A stretch of DNA of 64,000 bases from Charina bottae (lineage: Eukaryota > Chordata > Lepidosauria > Squamata > Charinaidae): assembly GCA_023362775.1 (NCBI GenBank), contig JALMGJ010000015.1:9167001-9231000 (forward strand). The letters run 5' to 3'. A model generated the notes under the pieces. The model ran no database searches, was not told the origin of the DNA, and worked only from the letters and a program-made list of their open reading frames with translations. A program made the position numbers and the translations under genes. Of the stretch, positions 24,541 through 37,352 are shown piece by piece (the first letter of the stretch is position 1; each line of letters begins with the position of its first letter).

Positions 24541-27500
24541 AGGGACAGGGAACAAAAAAGAAAAAAATGATGGTATAAAACGGATTCAGACTGTGAATCA
24601 CAGTGACTGTGTGTCACTGAAAGCCATGGGTAGCAAATTTTGATAACTTTTGAATATCTGCAAAAGTATATGGGTTTCTGCCTATCTTAAAAAAAGAAAA
24701 CAGGGAAAGATAGATTAAAAACCAAGCATTATTTAATTAATAATGATTTAATAGTTACTATTACATTTATTTAATAATTGGCCTGCTCGGTTAGACACAA
24801 ATGGAATAATTGTTCTTCATTCCAATAAAGCGTATAGAATAAATCCCATCAGTATGCATTTTAATGCAAGGTCACTTTTATCAATGAATGAAAAATATTA
24901 TAAATATTATAAAAATACTATAAAATTGAAAAACAAAATGCACACAAGACATATATATATATATACTCCCATGAACTATAAAGTATGAACTTCCAAAATT
25001 GAAAACGCTGTCCATATGCCATTATGCAATGCAATTCATGGATGGCAAAACTGAAGAATTTGCAGAAACAATATCTCCTGCTTAGAAACTGAACACCGGA
25101 AATTCAATGTCAGTTCAAAAATGTTATGGATGCTACAAGTTTGTGGAGATGTTACCTTTGCTTTCCCCCCAGAAATCTTGAATGTAGGGGGGGGGGAAAT
25201 CCTGCTTTCCCCAACACATTTTTTAACTTGGGGTGGGGGTAGGGGCACAGAAAAACTGAATATATATTTTCCCTTGATTTTTTTTCCTGATTTTTCTAGA
25301 TTTTAAAATCTTGAATCTCTAATGAAAACATAATGCAAAATTGTAGGACACTGCATAAGCATTATGTAACTAATAATGCATAAATTCTTATGTAACTACA
25401 CTAAATTCTTATACAACAGATGATGTGGTTTAATTACAGCACAAACCAACAAAGCATGCCCAAACTATGCCAAATACTTTTTTCTATGAGTCGCAGTCTA
25501 GCCGTTTTCTGAACAGCCAACAGTGGAGGCAAGAACGCCATCTTAGAGAAGTTGTTACATGGTTGATCGATTGTACTGCTTGATTTTTCTATCAGATACT
25601 CTAAAAACAAATAAGTTAAACCAATTGGATGATGTATTCCTTCCCCTTCTCCTTGCCCCTAGAAATTCTACAAAACTCTGTTCTTCATCCACTAGAACAG
25701 CAACATCACCATGTTTTTTCATGAATCTGACAATTTGGAACGAAATATATGTTATGATTAGATGGTGGGCGTTGGTTTCAATATCTAATGTCACACTAAT
25801 TTTGCAGAGGAAAGAAATTGTTGAGTGAAAAGGCTGCTTGTTGCCTGCACTGAAAACACAGCTTCGAGATATACTATGGCCACGTAATGCACGAATGTTT
25901 AAAATTAGAATACATTTTTGCAAAAGTCTGTTCTTTGTAGGCGCTCTGAGTATCAGTATCAAGCAAGGCTCACACGTGAGCTTTACAAACAAAATTAAAG
26001 TATTTACTGAACGAAAATAACATGTCATAAATACACTGAAATGCATTTATTAGAAATGTAAACATTGCCCTTTTTCTTAAGAAATAATTGTTTGTTTTCC
26101 ATTTTAGCAATGGATTGTCTTCTCAGACTCTTTTTTCCCATTTAATATAAACTACATGCAAAACGTAAGCAACATACCTGTTTGTATATAACCAAATCTG
26201 AGCTACAAGGTTCATAAATATAAGCCTTAAGAGTTTGAAACTTACTCAAAATATGTAAGTGTGTGTGGAAGGGAGAAAGAACAAATAATCTCTCTTGGGG
26301 GAAGATATCAACAAGAAATGGGAGGTATCAGCAGAATGGAAATCTAAAGACAGGAATGGCACAGTAACTTCTAAGTGACCCAAGTTGACTATTTTTAACT
26401 TAAGCAAGTCTGGGAAGAGATGGTACATGCTTACGTATAAACCAGCATTGCCTTATTTGCTGTTCTTCACCTGTGTTCCTGCCTGCATTGAACATATTCC
26501 CATCAAGTGGGAATATATATATCAAGTGGGAAAGCAATGAAAATGTCAGTTACAGCCAGACCAAGAAGGCCCCAGAAAAAAAAAAACACAAACACAAACC
26601 TACACCTATTTTTCAATCTTCTCAAGAACACATTCGAGCTTCTTTTCCTTAAGATAAATGAATATGGACCGATGTACAAGAGTATTTAATTACATACCTT
26701 ACCTTGTTTGAATATTTGTATTTTATTAGTCTTAGGACACCAAAGGGCCAATAGAGGTAGTGACAGTTTTATAAGCACAACATACTTCTGTTCTGATTTA
26801 CTGTGGAACAAAAGAAGCTGGGGATCACACTTTGAAGTTTCATACAAACCCCTAGCACTGCTCACAACTTACTTAGAATCAAAATAATCTGGCTGGTCGA
26901 AATGGAGAACTTTAATTAGTTCAGTATGAGGGGGCATCTTGAGACAGCTAGAATGAAGCCTTGAAACCACTTTAATGATGGTTTTTATGAGTTAAAGGGT
27001 TTTTCAAGATTGCTGTGTCCATTTAGATTCAATTTGGTTAAAAAAAGAGAGGAATCACTGTGGTTTGGTCAGCCAGCAGGTTTTGTACAAGTATAACAAC
27101 TGAAACATCTGCTGCTTGAAAGCTGCCTTGATTATTTGGGCTATGGAGTAGCAAATCAAGTCAAATCTTTATTTTGGTCACTGACCAGCATAGCATTACA
27201 ATTTGATCAAAACAAAGTAGTCAAAATCAGAAGCACTGGGCTTGAATCTCAGTTTCTTCCGTAAGATAACAGAATTAGACGAAATGTTTATTTCTGCTAA
27301 TACTCTAACTCTTAAGACTAAAATAGTTATTATTGTTAGTACTAATATTCTAAATCTGTAATTCCCATTAAATCTATATTTCTAGCTGTAAACTAGTGGT
27401 TAGATCTAAGATACATAAGCCGAGAAGAAAGGCTTAAATCTAAACTTCCCAGATTTATGAAGCTAGAGGCGCAATCACCTCTCAACTGACTTGATTTGAT

Positions 27501-27849
27501 TTGGGCTATGCATCAAGATTTGTGTGGTGCAGCAATTCATCCTCATCCTGATAAATTGGGCCCTGTCTTCTGTGCAATGGGTCTCTCTGGAGCAGCTGTT
27601 CCACATCTAGCATTCTCTAGGCATTGTGGCATACAAACCAAAGCAAGCTAGGAAATGCAGCTCACCCTAACTAGAAGCGTTCAGAAGAGGAAAGGCTGAC
27701 CTAGAACATCACATCTTTTCTTCTGAGCATTTGTTCCTCAGATAAAGAATCATATTTTACTTTCACTTCTCTTTGTTAATTAGATTTTAAAATACAGTTG
27801 AGGGAAAGGGACAAGGGAAGAATTATCTGCCATTCAGATCTAAAAGAGA

Positions 27850-28275
27850 CTTAACTCACAAAATAATTCACACCCGGTCCGCAATGCTTGTCCCACTAGA
27901 TCTGGCAAATGAGCATGCTCCAGGTCCCACTGGTGAAGTAGGGTCACCTGGTGAACCCCAGGAAGTGTGCCTTCTCTGTCATGGCACCTGTCCTGTGGAA
28001 TATCCATCCTCCTGAAATACACATAGTCCCAATCCTGTTGGCCTTCTGGAAGACTGAGAAGTACTGGTCCTCCCCCGGGCACTGGGGCCAGGATATTGAT
28101 GGAGCTCTGGTGTGGATGTGGTTTGTTGGATGAGCTAATACACCTTTTTTTTTTTGGAGGGGGTGCTCCACCTGGTTTCTTTTTAATAGGTCTTATAGTT
28201 GGTTTATTTTTATTTATGTTCACTGTCCAGAGTTCCTGGGGCATATGGGCAGCTATATAAATGTGTTAAATAGAT
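27850..28275 (+). mobile_element. L2 LINE 3' end (RT C-terminus)
   Basis: The plus strand encodes CAFSVMAPVLWNIHPPEI and LLAFWKTEKYW, the end of the L2/CR1-group reverse transcriptase. The 3' tail agagttcctggggcatatgg with atataaatgtgttaaat follows. The copy is old, with several stops. Confidence 0.75.
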
Positions 28276-30507
28276 AAAGTGCAAAAATGTACTAGTAGAG
28301 AAAAAGATACCCACCCAGCACTTGGGATCATGTGCGTATCCCTTTCACATTGACTGATGATTAAACACTGTTAGCACAAATATTGCTAGTAACCAGTTGT
28401 ACAAAACCAAAGTCATATGTATATTGGAAAAGAAATAAATAAGAAATCAGGGGTTGTTGTCATTTAGCTTTCAAATCCCTGTTATTTTCCTTATTTCTTC
28501 TATTTCATTTCTAAAACAATATCACTTACTTAGGATATTTGTTTATCGATGTTTATAATCCCTTGCATATAGGAGGAAAGCCCTAACACAGAATAACCCA
28601 ACATTTTATTTTATTTTAAGAAGAGATCATACATTTTCTTATACTAATTTAGTTATTGGACACTTACCAGTAAATCCACTGCTATCATAGGGTGCTCTGC
28701 TTATAATGTGAAACGTGCAGAATATTTCAGCATAAATGAGAAATGGAAACTTAATACAAACAAAAGTTTCTCTTCATGCTCAGTCTCAAGATTGGTATTT
28801 ACCCTTACAGACTTCAAATACACTTCAGAAGTCCCCTATGACTAATGTCTAGCACGTTGATATTCATTTTAATGTTCACCTGCTGCCCTTTTTCTCTTCT
28901 AATTAAACCGGAGGATATATTCCTTAACAACTGCAAAGCGAAACAGGCAATATGCACATCAGACTCACCCTTCCTGTTCTGCCTAGACTGCTCCATCCTT
29001 GAAAAAGGAGGACCCTTTGCTCTTCCAAGATTTGCTTATCAAATGAAAAGTCCTGAAAGTTTGTTACAGATAGGTCACTGAACCTATATGTAAGTGTCTT
29101 GTGTAATCTCTAATTTACTTTATTTATAAGATTTACATAGCCATAAAATACAACTGTGGGTGGCTCTCAACAATATTGGACAAGTTAATAAAGAAACAGT
29201 GATCCAGCAATTATTTAATGAGACAAGTAGCTAAAGCTGAATTGCCAGAACTGAAGATATACTTTTTAATGCCAATCATGAACTTTCTTCCTGGATAGAA
29301 AAGCAGAACAGAATTGTCCTTGATAAGTAAAAAGCCAGATCTACTTGCTGAAGCTCAGAAAACAAAGACTGTGAGAACTAAGCCAACCGACTAAATTCTA
29401 AATTCTGAACTATCCATCTCCAATCTTGCCTGGTCTAGACATCCAATGCTAAATGCTGATTTTTTATTAAAGGAAGATGCTCATCTTTTCACAGTATGAT
29501 ATGTGACAAAAACAGCCTCAAACCCAGTCTGAGCTATTTAGGAACATAGATAAATATTCCTCAATTTGAATCAAAATGGTTAGATTTGATGCTTTTTCTT
29601 ATTAATATTCAGGTGAACACATCCAACCAATGGTTGCTAATCAAGCAATGGCTTTGCATCTGGCATCCTGCCTCATTTCCTAGTGCTTCTAAACAGGATT
29701 GGAGCAGAGATAATTGTTCAAAAATGCAATTATCCAACTAGAGTTGCCTATGGTCAAGACAGTTAATTTTTTTCATGATTATACATTATAATTCTGCAAT
29801 AGTCACAGTGTTATATTCCCATTCATTTAAAGACAGACAGCACACAACACATCTGTTAAAACTCGAGCACCACTGTTGGCTGTGCACTGAAACAGGAAGC
29901 GTAATCCAATCAGCTCAGGTTTCCAGCCTTTCTTAATGCAAAAGGATTTAAAAATTCAGTTTGCTGAAACATCTGCTGGGCTCTTTCAGCCTTAACACAC
30001 GATACTTTCTTTGCTCTCCTATTTGCCAACGCCAACATTTTATTCTAAGGCAGAACTGTGGCAAACATACAACTCCTAAATTTAGACATCAGTGAGGTGC
30101 TGCAGAATTAATCATTTCAAGCTTACTTTTTCATTTTTCAAAAAGAGGTCAACATTTCTTTTTATACTTCTTAATGCAGCCCATCTTTACTTGGGGGGTT
30201 TCCTCAAGCATGTTGCATTCTGAAAGCTCTCATTTCTCACAGATTTGGTCCTCAGCAGGGACTCATATTTAGACATATGACACATGGGCACAAAACTACA
30301 TGACCCTGATAACACACAAGGGTTTATCAAAGACCAACCCAAACAGTCAAGGGACGCAGCCTTTTTGTTTTACCACAAGCACCACAATTATATAAATGGT
30401 CAAGACCAACAAATGAAATGCAATAGGTATAAGTAAATTTCTAAAAAGCCAGTCTGATTTCAATCAATAATCAATCAATCCACATGTATAAAATATTGTG
30501 CTCTTAC

Positions 30508-30772
30508 CAATGACTTGGTGAAAGGTCGAGCCAGAGTAAACAGGAGGGTGTACACCCACCAGTTGTGATGAAGGGATGAGTAGATCATATTTCCAGGATG
30601 CACTGCATTTGAGATAACTCCACGGGGGGAAAGGCGACGATTCAGCTCATTCGATAGAAGAATAGTGCAAAGCTTAGACCGATTATAGGCCAACATAGCC
30701 CAATATTCTTTCTTTGATGGCGAAAGCAAGTTGAAGTCAAGTTTTCCTGAGTTGTCTTTAATATCCGTGAAC
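30508..30772 (-). CDS. WWOX: WWOX exon 8 (internal coding exon, SDR active site)
   Basis: This exon encodes the catalytic part of the short-chain dehydrogenase/reductase (SDR) domain of WWOX, a WW-domain oxidoreductase with tumour-suppressor and neurodevelopmental roles. Read on the minus strand it follows acceptor ..TTTGAAG and ends at donor GTAAGAGC. It is 265 bp, the length I recall for human exon 8. The first base completes the Arg codon split across intron 7. The frame then reads [13 protein letters not shown], the active-site motif YNRSK (Tyr equivalent to human Tyr293, Lys four residues on), [16 protein letters not shown], and [13 protein letters not shown]. It ends on a codon boundary. 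No stop or frameshift is present. The next exon (human QQGAA.., C-terminus) lies beyond the window start. Identification rests on residue-level resemblance to vertebrate WWOX from memory, not on a search. Confidence 0.97.
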
Positions 30773-31572
30773 CTTCAAAGCCAACCCAAACAAAAAAGTG
30801 TTAGGATGTTGAAATCAAAATGTCTGCTCTTGGTTAAAATAGAGTTGGTATGCACAAAGAGGGTAATATTGCAGCCCTACCCCTGCTCAAAGCATTAATG
30901 CTTTGGAAGGCTTGTGTGACTACTCCAAAATCTATCTCCAATGAAATACACTCCTGTGCAGCCATAGGCCCTGTCAGTGAAGCAGAGTGGCTGTACATGC
31001 AAATACATTGTGCAGACATGCAAGCCTTCCAAAGGAGGTGGCTGCTTTAAAATTTTAAGGAAGGGTGCTTTCATTCATGCCAAGTTGTTCTACAAAACAC
31101 TTCTACTTTGTACAACCGTAATATCCTCTTCTCTGAATAAAACTTCAATTAACACATCCATTCCTACAAATGAAGCTTCCAAACATACACATCAGGGCCA
31201 CATGTGTTTCTGGCTAGATTGTTGCAGAGAAGAGAAGAGAAGCTGCTTAAAAGCATGCTTCCACCATTCATAAACTTACTTTCTGGTCTGCATAAAGCTG
31301 TTACTGACAGAAACAATTCCTGCTAAAGCATTGGTTAAGCCAAATATCAGCAAAATAAGCAAACGGGTAGCCTTTCTTTCTCTCTCTCTCATTCTCACAC
31401 ACACCCCTCCAAGTATGTCACCAAAAGTGGACTTAGTGATATACCTGACACAATATCAAGCTTGATACCAGATTCTCCTGCCTTGTTTCTGTGCAGCTGC
31501 AAATTGTCTGCAATGCTCCACTTATGCTTGTTTGACTGGAAATGGGAATCCATCTTCTCCAATTACCCCACT

Positions 31573-31588
31573 GCTCCCCCCCCCCCCC
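31573..31588. repeat. Poly-C run
   Basis: A run of about 15 C residues on the plus strand. Confidence 0.9.
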
Positions 31589-32134
31589 AACACAAGATAA
31601 CAGATACATCAGGAGTGTCTGGGCCACATCTTGTTTATCCCTTTTTTTTTTCCGGCAACCAAAGCTATAAGAAACAAGGCACAATAATCATGACATCACG
31701 GAGGGAATCAGGCTAGCTACTTGATCTGGAAGAAGGGGGTTGCCCCTTCCCAACTAGGGTGTGTTGGCTATGTTTAAAAAAGGAACTTTCAGCTGTGTCC
31801 AATAGTTTATCAAAGGTTTAACACATTTTCTTTAGGTCATTACCAGTAGGACTAATGCAACCATGTTTCCGTCTTTGACAATCAAAAACCTACCTTCAAC
31901 TTCCTTAAGATGGAATACACATTGCCTAAGGTATACAAAATTAAAATCTTGTGTAACCAAATATGTTTACATGTTGTCTGACTGGCTGACTACATGTTCT
32001 CTTTCTGGTCACCTTTCCTTTGTACCTGATGTCTACTTCTCTCCCATGAGTGTTATACTTGTCTCCTTAAGACACATCTGGTTATCCTACTATTTCATTG
32101 CTGCCTTTCCTTTTTTCATTCCTTTATTTCCTCT

Positions 32135-32157
32135 CTAACGTCTCTCTCTCTCTCTCC
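32135..32157. repeat. (TC)n run
   Basis: About ten TC units. Confidence 0.85.
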
Positions 32158-32902
32158 TAAACCTTAGATTATAAAATGTGGAGAAGATCTGTTTTGATTT
32201 CTCCAGGTTTTTAAAATCTGATCTCTATCCATTTTAAACAAACAGATCTTAAAGAATTCACAGAACAGAAGAATGCTGAAATCAGTATGAGATACAAATA
32301 ACTTTGTGCAATTCAGCATCGACAGATCAGAGTGTGGAGTAGCCTGAATTCATGAAAGTTTACTCCTACTTTGAAATGAATAGGTGTTGTTCTCTGCAGC
32401 AAAATCCATACAGTTTGCTGCTTCTTTTTATTTAGTACAGTTGATCTCTGAATCTCTACATGATCAAAATTAAGGGCCTATTATGTTATCTAAACAATAT
32501 AATGTCAATAATTTTAACTAATATTGTATAAATATCATTGTATCAAAACAATTATATAAACTATCAAGTTTTACAACAGTGTAATAAAAAGGAAAAGAAA
32601 AAGAAATACATAAAAGAGAGGCAAGTCTTGACCAATAGATCTTGACTGAAAGCTCACAGAATTATAAATCAAGTTGCTGCAATGTGGCAGGCTGATCTCA
32701 CTGAGTTGCCTATTCTGATTCTCCATAAAGGTAATGGAATTCTAAAAATAAAAAAATAAAAAATTAAGGGCTTATTAAAAATTAAATGAGTACCAAGAAA
32801 TCAAGATTCAATCCAGAGCAGGCAGAAGTACTGATTTTGAGAAAGTTTCTGAATCTGAAATTATCTTGGCATAGCATATAGCAACAAATATATACCCAAT
32901 TT

Positions 32903-33332
32903 CCCTGTAGTAACCTATGGCTGCGAGAGCTGGACCATAAGGAAGGCTGAGCGAAGGAAGATAGATGCTTTTGAACTGTGGTGTTGGAGGAAAATTCTGA
33001 GAGTGCCTTGGACTGCAAGAAGATCAAACCAGTCCATACTCCAGGAAATAAAGCCAGACTGCTCACTTGAGGGAATGATATTAAAGGCAAAACTGAAGTA
33101 CTTTGGCCACAAAATGAGAAGACAGGATACCCTGGAGAAGAAGCTGATGCTAGGGAAAGTGGAAGGCAAAAGGAAGAGGGGCCGACCAAGGGCAAGATGG
33201 ATGGATGATATTCTGGAGGTGACAGACTCAACCATGGGGGAGCTGGGGATGGTGACGGCCGACAGGAAGCTCTGGCGTGGGCTGGTCCATGAAGTCACAA
33301 AGAGTCGGAAGCGACTGAACGAATAAACAACA
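32903..33332 (+). mobile_element. BovB (RTE) LINE 3' end, subfamily II, frame intact
   Basis: From gtagtaacctatggctgcga the BovB C-terminus is open to its natural stop: CESWTIRKAERRKIDAFEL, QEIKPDCSLEGMILKAKL, GHKMRRQDTLEKKLMLGK, KRKRGRPRARWMDDILE, LVHEVTKSRKRLNE, then the tail gactgaacgaataaacaaca. Unlike its sisters at 7020 and 41600 it lacks the small deletion around the MRR codons. 5'-truncated. Confidence 0.93.
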
Positions 33333-33971
33333 TATACCCAATTTGCAGAAATAGTTTTAGGATGTGTTACATTATATACACCCTTGTGTTGATGGAGAGA
33401 TTTAATAATATCCCCTATCAAGAGCACTAATGCATATGTTCAGACCCCAAAGTTGAAACAAGTGCACATGGACTCCTGAAGGACCTTAGCTATCATTCTT
33501 GGAGGACCAAGCTAATCTTGTTTCTAATTATAAATTATCTAGACTAATCCCAACAGGCAGTTCGCTGCTTCCTAGTAAATAACAAGGATTGTGAACTTTC
33601 TGGAAAAATGACCAAATTCTTTGCTGTAGCAATGGCTATTAAACCCATTGGATGGATTAATTTATTATATCAATTTATCTCATCATATAGCTGCTCATCT
33701 TATCATTGTGATTCAGGGCAGCGAACACAGGATTAACATCAACAGAACAGTAATAATAATAAAAATAAACAATCATGTCAGAATAACAGTGCAGTGGCAC
33801 TTGGGGGCAATCAGACACAAACTAGATAACCATAGTGGAACCAAACATAATCTAGATATGCTTCATTTCTGCTGCAAACTAGATTTTTATACTGAATGTT
33901 TCTGAATTTTAACCCTGTTTTGGAATGTATGACTGTACATAAATTAATAATGAGTTTCTATTTCTTTTATA

Positions 33972-34305
33972 GAGAGCCAGTTTGGTGTTGTAGTTAAGGC
34001 ATCAGGCTAGAAACTGGGAGACCTTGAGTTCTAGTCCCGCCTTAGGCATGAAAGCCGGCTGGGTGACCTTGGGCCAGTCCTTGTCTCTCAGCCCTAGGAA
34101 GGAGCCAACGGCAAACCAGGAGACTGAGAGTTCTAGTCCTGCCTTAGGCATGAAAGCCGGTTGGGTGACCTTGGGCCAGTCCCTCTCTCTTAGCCCTAGG
34201 AAGGAGGCAATGGCAAACCATTTCTGAAAAACCTTACCAAGAAAACTGCAGGGACTTGTCCAGGCAGTGTCCGAGAATCGGACACGATTGAACGGATAAA
34301 AAAAA
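33972..34305 (+). mobile_element. tRNA-derived SINE with BovB tail and internal duplication, complete
   Basis: The copy is flanked by perfect 10-bp duplications ttcttttata at 33962-33971 and 34306-34315. It has the tRNA-like head gagccagtttggtgttgtag, a B box-like gagttctagtcccg and the tail gaatcggacacgattgaacg with an A-rich end. A ~105-bp unit (from the ggagac..agttctagtc block to ..aaacc) is present twice in tandem. The BovB-like tail suggests BovB machinery moved it. Confidence 0.93.
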
Positions 34306-34392
34306 TTCTTTTATATAAAACAATTAGAGGTAGGACACTGGGAACAGAACAGGGTGAGCTTCAGTCTCCTTAGAAAATAATGGGGAGGCTTG

Positions 34393-34444
34393 GTATATGT
34401 GTGTGTGTGTGTGTGTATGTTTGTGTGTATGTATGTATGTGTGT

Positions 34445-34480
<36 letters not shown>

Positions 34481-34605
34481 GTATGTGTATGTATATGTGT
34501 ATGTGTGTATGTGTGTATGTGTGTGTGTATGTGTGTGTGTATGTATGTGTATGTATGTATGTGTATGTATGTATGTATATATATGTGTATATATGTTCCA
34601 TACAT
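34393..34605. repeat. TG/TATG compound microsatellite
   Basis: Two hundred bases of alternating TG and TATG units, partly tatatatg at the end. Several open frames of Cys/Val/Tyr or Thr/His repeats arise from it and are not genes. Confidence 0.97.
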
Positions 34606-35280
34606 ATATATGGAACAAAACAGTAAATAATTGCAATTAGCAAGCACTGTAATTGGGGCAAAAGATTTATGTGTTCCTCCTCCCCCCACCCCCAAGCTGA
34701 GATCAACTGTAGCCATTGATCTTCCCCTCTTTCTGCTTTCCAGTGCACTAGTCTTGCACACTCTGGAGTCTAAGTGCTCAAACTCAAATAACTACAGATG
34801 AGAATTGTTGCTGCTTAGCATTGTCTTAAGATTAAAAATTGATGGTTTAAAAAGGGGCAGTAACATAGGTGATACACCATCAATAGTATAAATGTGAACA
34901 GAGCTAAAATAGAAATGTGAACAAAGCTAAAATGAGCTGTGGCAGAGTCTAATGTTTTTAAGTATACCCCTGGTATGACTGAGCACAAATCAAAGTAAGT
35001 AGCTGATGTTTTTTAATTGGGTCTGACAGTCACTAAACACCAGCTGTTTGTTTGTTTGTGGATGTTCTTCTAGCAAGGTGGTGAACAATGAAATATTCTA
35101 TAGGCAGTAGAGGGATTTTTCTACCTAGCCATCAGCCTACATATATACATTTGATTTCCATAGGAATAGGAAATAAATGAAAAATATTTAATGGGAGGAT
35201 GAAATTATGATGGGGGGGAGGGGAAGGAAGGAATAAACAAACAAACAGGTGTAGCTTGCTCCCCAAACAGTCTTCTACAG

Positions 35281-35445
35281 CAGGGGTACCCAACCTTTTT
35301 GGCACGAGGGACCGGTTTCATAGAAGACAATTTTTCCACGGACCGGGGGGGGGGGTTTGCAGGCGGGAGCCCATTAAGCTGGCTCTTCAGGACCTGTCTT
35401 ATCCTTTGGTGGCACTTGGATGTTGGTACTTGGTACTTGGATATT
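35281..35445 (+). mobile_element. hAT-type transposon end
   Basis: Starts caggggtacccaaccttttt followed by gggaccggtttcatagaaga, closely like a widespread hAT-Charlie terminus. It carries a G run at 35345-35356. The other end is not visible. A BovB tail adjoins at 35446. Confidence 0.6.
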
Positions 35446-36035
35446 TTGTTGTTGTTGTTGTTGTTCAGTCGTTTAGTCGTGTCCGACTCTTCGTGACCTC
35501 ATGGACCATAGCACGCCAGGCCTTCCTGTCCTCCACTGTCTCCCGGAGTTTACTCAAATTCATGTTCATTACATTGGTGATGCTATCTAACCATCTCAGC
35601 CTCTGCTGTCCCCTTCTCCTATTGCCTTCAGTCTTTCCCAGCACTCACTGGTCTTTTCCAGTGAGTCCTCTCTTTGCATTAGGTGGCCAAAGTATTTGAG
35701 CTTCAGCTTCAGCATCTGTCCTTCCAATGAGCAGTCAGGGTTGATTTCCTTTAGGATTGACTGGTTTGACCTCCTTGCAGTCCAAGGGACTCTCAAGAGT
35801 CTTCTCCAGCACCACAGCTCGAAAGCATCCATTCTTCGGCGCTCAGCCTTCCTTATGGTCCAACTCTCACAGCCATACATTACTACTGGGAAAACCATAG
35901 CTTTAACTATACGGACCTTTGTCGGCAAGGTGATGTCTCTGCTTTTTAATATGCTGTCTAGGTTTGCCATAGCTTTCCTCCCAAGGAGCAAGCGTCTTTT
36001 AATTTCATGGCTGCAGTCACCGTCTGCGGTGATCT
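35446..36035 (-). mobile_element. BovB (RTE) LINE 3' end, subfamily I
   Basis: The minus strand encodes LLGRKAMANLDSILKSRDIT, VMYGCESWTIRKAERRRMDA, FELWCWRRLLRVPWTARRSN, ILKEINPDCSLEGQMLKLKL and KYFGHLMQREDSLEK. A short deletion then affects the ..LMLGKTEG region, and the tail (plus strand: gttcagtcgtttagtcgtgt) follows. It is longer than the copy at 1407 and of the same subfamily. Confidence 0.93.
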
Positions 36036-36145
36036 ATACACACATATACATACATACATACAGTGTGTGTGCATGTATGTACGTGTGTGTGTGTGTATAA
36101 TTAAATATATATATTTAATATATATATATATATATATATATATTA
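36036..36145. repeat. CATA / TG / TA compound microsatellite
   Basis: Runs of acatacata, tgtgtgtg and a ~30-bp TA tract between a BovB and an L2 fragment. Confidence 0.9.
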
Positions 36146-36194
36146 ATTATAAAAACAGAACTAAAACAGAAAAAGAAAATTATAGGCAAAGGGA

Positions 36195-36715
36195 TGTTAA
36201 TAATGGAGCCACCTCCCTAGATCGCCCGTCCCCTGGAGTCCCCAGGCCCGCTGGCCTAACCAGGTCTTGAGGGAACTCAACAGTGATAAGGCCAACCTCA
36301 TCTCTGTGTGGAGAAAGTTCCACAGTGCAGGGGCCACAGCAGAAAAGGCCCGCCACCTGGGGCCTGCCAAATGAAGCTCCCTAGACGACGGAACCCGTAA
36401 CATACCCACTCTGCTGGGTCTAGTGGGACAGGCAGTCAAAATTGGGGAGAAGCGGTCCCTCAAATAACCCAGTCCCATGCCATGAAGGGCTTTAAAGGTC
36501 AACACCAGCACCTTGAATTGGACCTGGAAACAGACGGGTAACCAATGCAGCTCATGAAGCAGAGGTGTAATGTGTGTTCTTCCAGAAACACACATAACTG
36601 CCCGCGCCACTGCATTCTGCATCAGCAGTTCCAGGATACTCTTCAAGGGGAGGCCCATGTAGAGCGCATTGCAGTAGTCCAACTGGGAGGTGACCAGGTG
36701 ACCAGGACATGAGTG
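36195..36715 (-). mobile_element. L2 LINE reverse-transcriptase fragment
   Basis: The minus strand has an open frame with MDYCNALYMGLPLKSI, QNAVARAVMCVSGRTHITPL, HELHWLPVCFQVQFKVLVLT, LHGMGLGYLRDRFSP and AFSAVAPALWNFL. This is the typical RT C-terminal module of L2-group LINEs. About 160 codons are open, so it is better kept than the other L2 pieces. Confidence 0.88.
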
Positions 36716-37352
36716 ACCGTAAGATCCCTCACTGCCTGATTCTTTTTAAAGGTAAGACCAGCTCTGTTTGGAGCCCTGACCAGCCTAGGTGGTCCTATTT
36801 AGAAACATCAACTCTTGACTTTGATTTCCATGCCAAGCATCATGAAGTGAATGAAATGAATGAAGTGGGGAAAAAAATTATAATCCCTTTCAAACCCACT
36901 CGTAACACATCATGGGAGTAAGCAGAATCACACACCCTGTCCCCATCCTGCCTGCTGCTTGGTCATTTTAAAATCTGCCTCTTTTTCTGCATTCCTGGCT
37001 GCACAAAAGAACTCCTGAATACGCTGGATCTTTGTTGGGGTCTCAAAAATGGCCCTAAAAATTCTTCCAGTTCTCAGTTGGATGAACGGGCAAAGTCTCC
37101 CCTGTCTCTTCTTGCATTCACCCAACATCTGAAAAATTGATTCTGAAAAGAACGCTGGAGAGAGGTTGTAGGCCCTTCAGCTGTTCCAATTCCCATCAGT
37201 CTCACCCAGCATAGCCAATGCTTAGAGATGAAGGGAAATGACCTTAGGGTTGGATTGAGTTGGGTGGCCTTTTAAATTAGATTTACAAACAAACAAACAA
37301 ACAAATATCCCCACTTATTCGGATATAATGCTCTACAGAGAACACCTTAGGA

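Larger units (their letters stand above)
1..30507 (-). other. WWOX: WWOX intron 8, 3' part (within window)
   Basis: Everything from the window start to the exon 8 donor is intronic on the gene's strand. In mammals intron 8 is the giant WWOX intron and overlaps fragile site FRA16D. At least 30.5 kb is present here. Apart from the repeats listed separately I see no coding signal. Unassigned stretches include roughly 630-1250, 1750-2680, 3840-5600, 5860-6730, 7700-8630, 9070-11230, 12270-14060, 16200-18500, 19100-21570, 23150-24480, 24550-27840 and 28280-30500. These are AT-rich and hold only scattered short homopolymers or simple repeats. The terminal WWOX exon was looked for by its human peptide and not found. 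Confidence 0.85.

Noticed and set aside
25555..26046. 163-codon open frame on the minus strand
   Set aside because: No known motif, and codon pattern looks random. I kept it out for lack of any support, though it is the longest unexplained frame in intron 8.
1..30000. WWOX last exon (human QQGAATTVY.. end)
   Set aside because: Not found on the minus strand. Intron 8 is very long in known vertebrates.
34380..34761. Several open frames of Cys/Val/Tyr or Thr/His repeats
   Set aside because: They are six-frame readings of one TG/TATG microsatellite.
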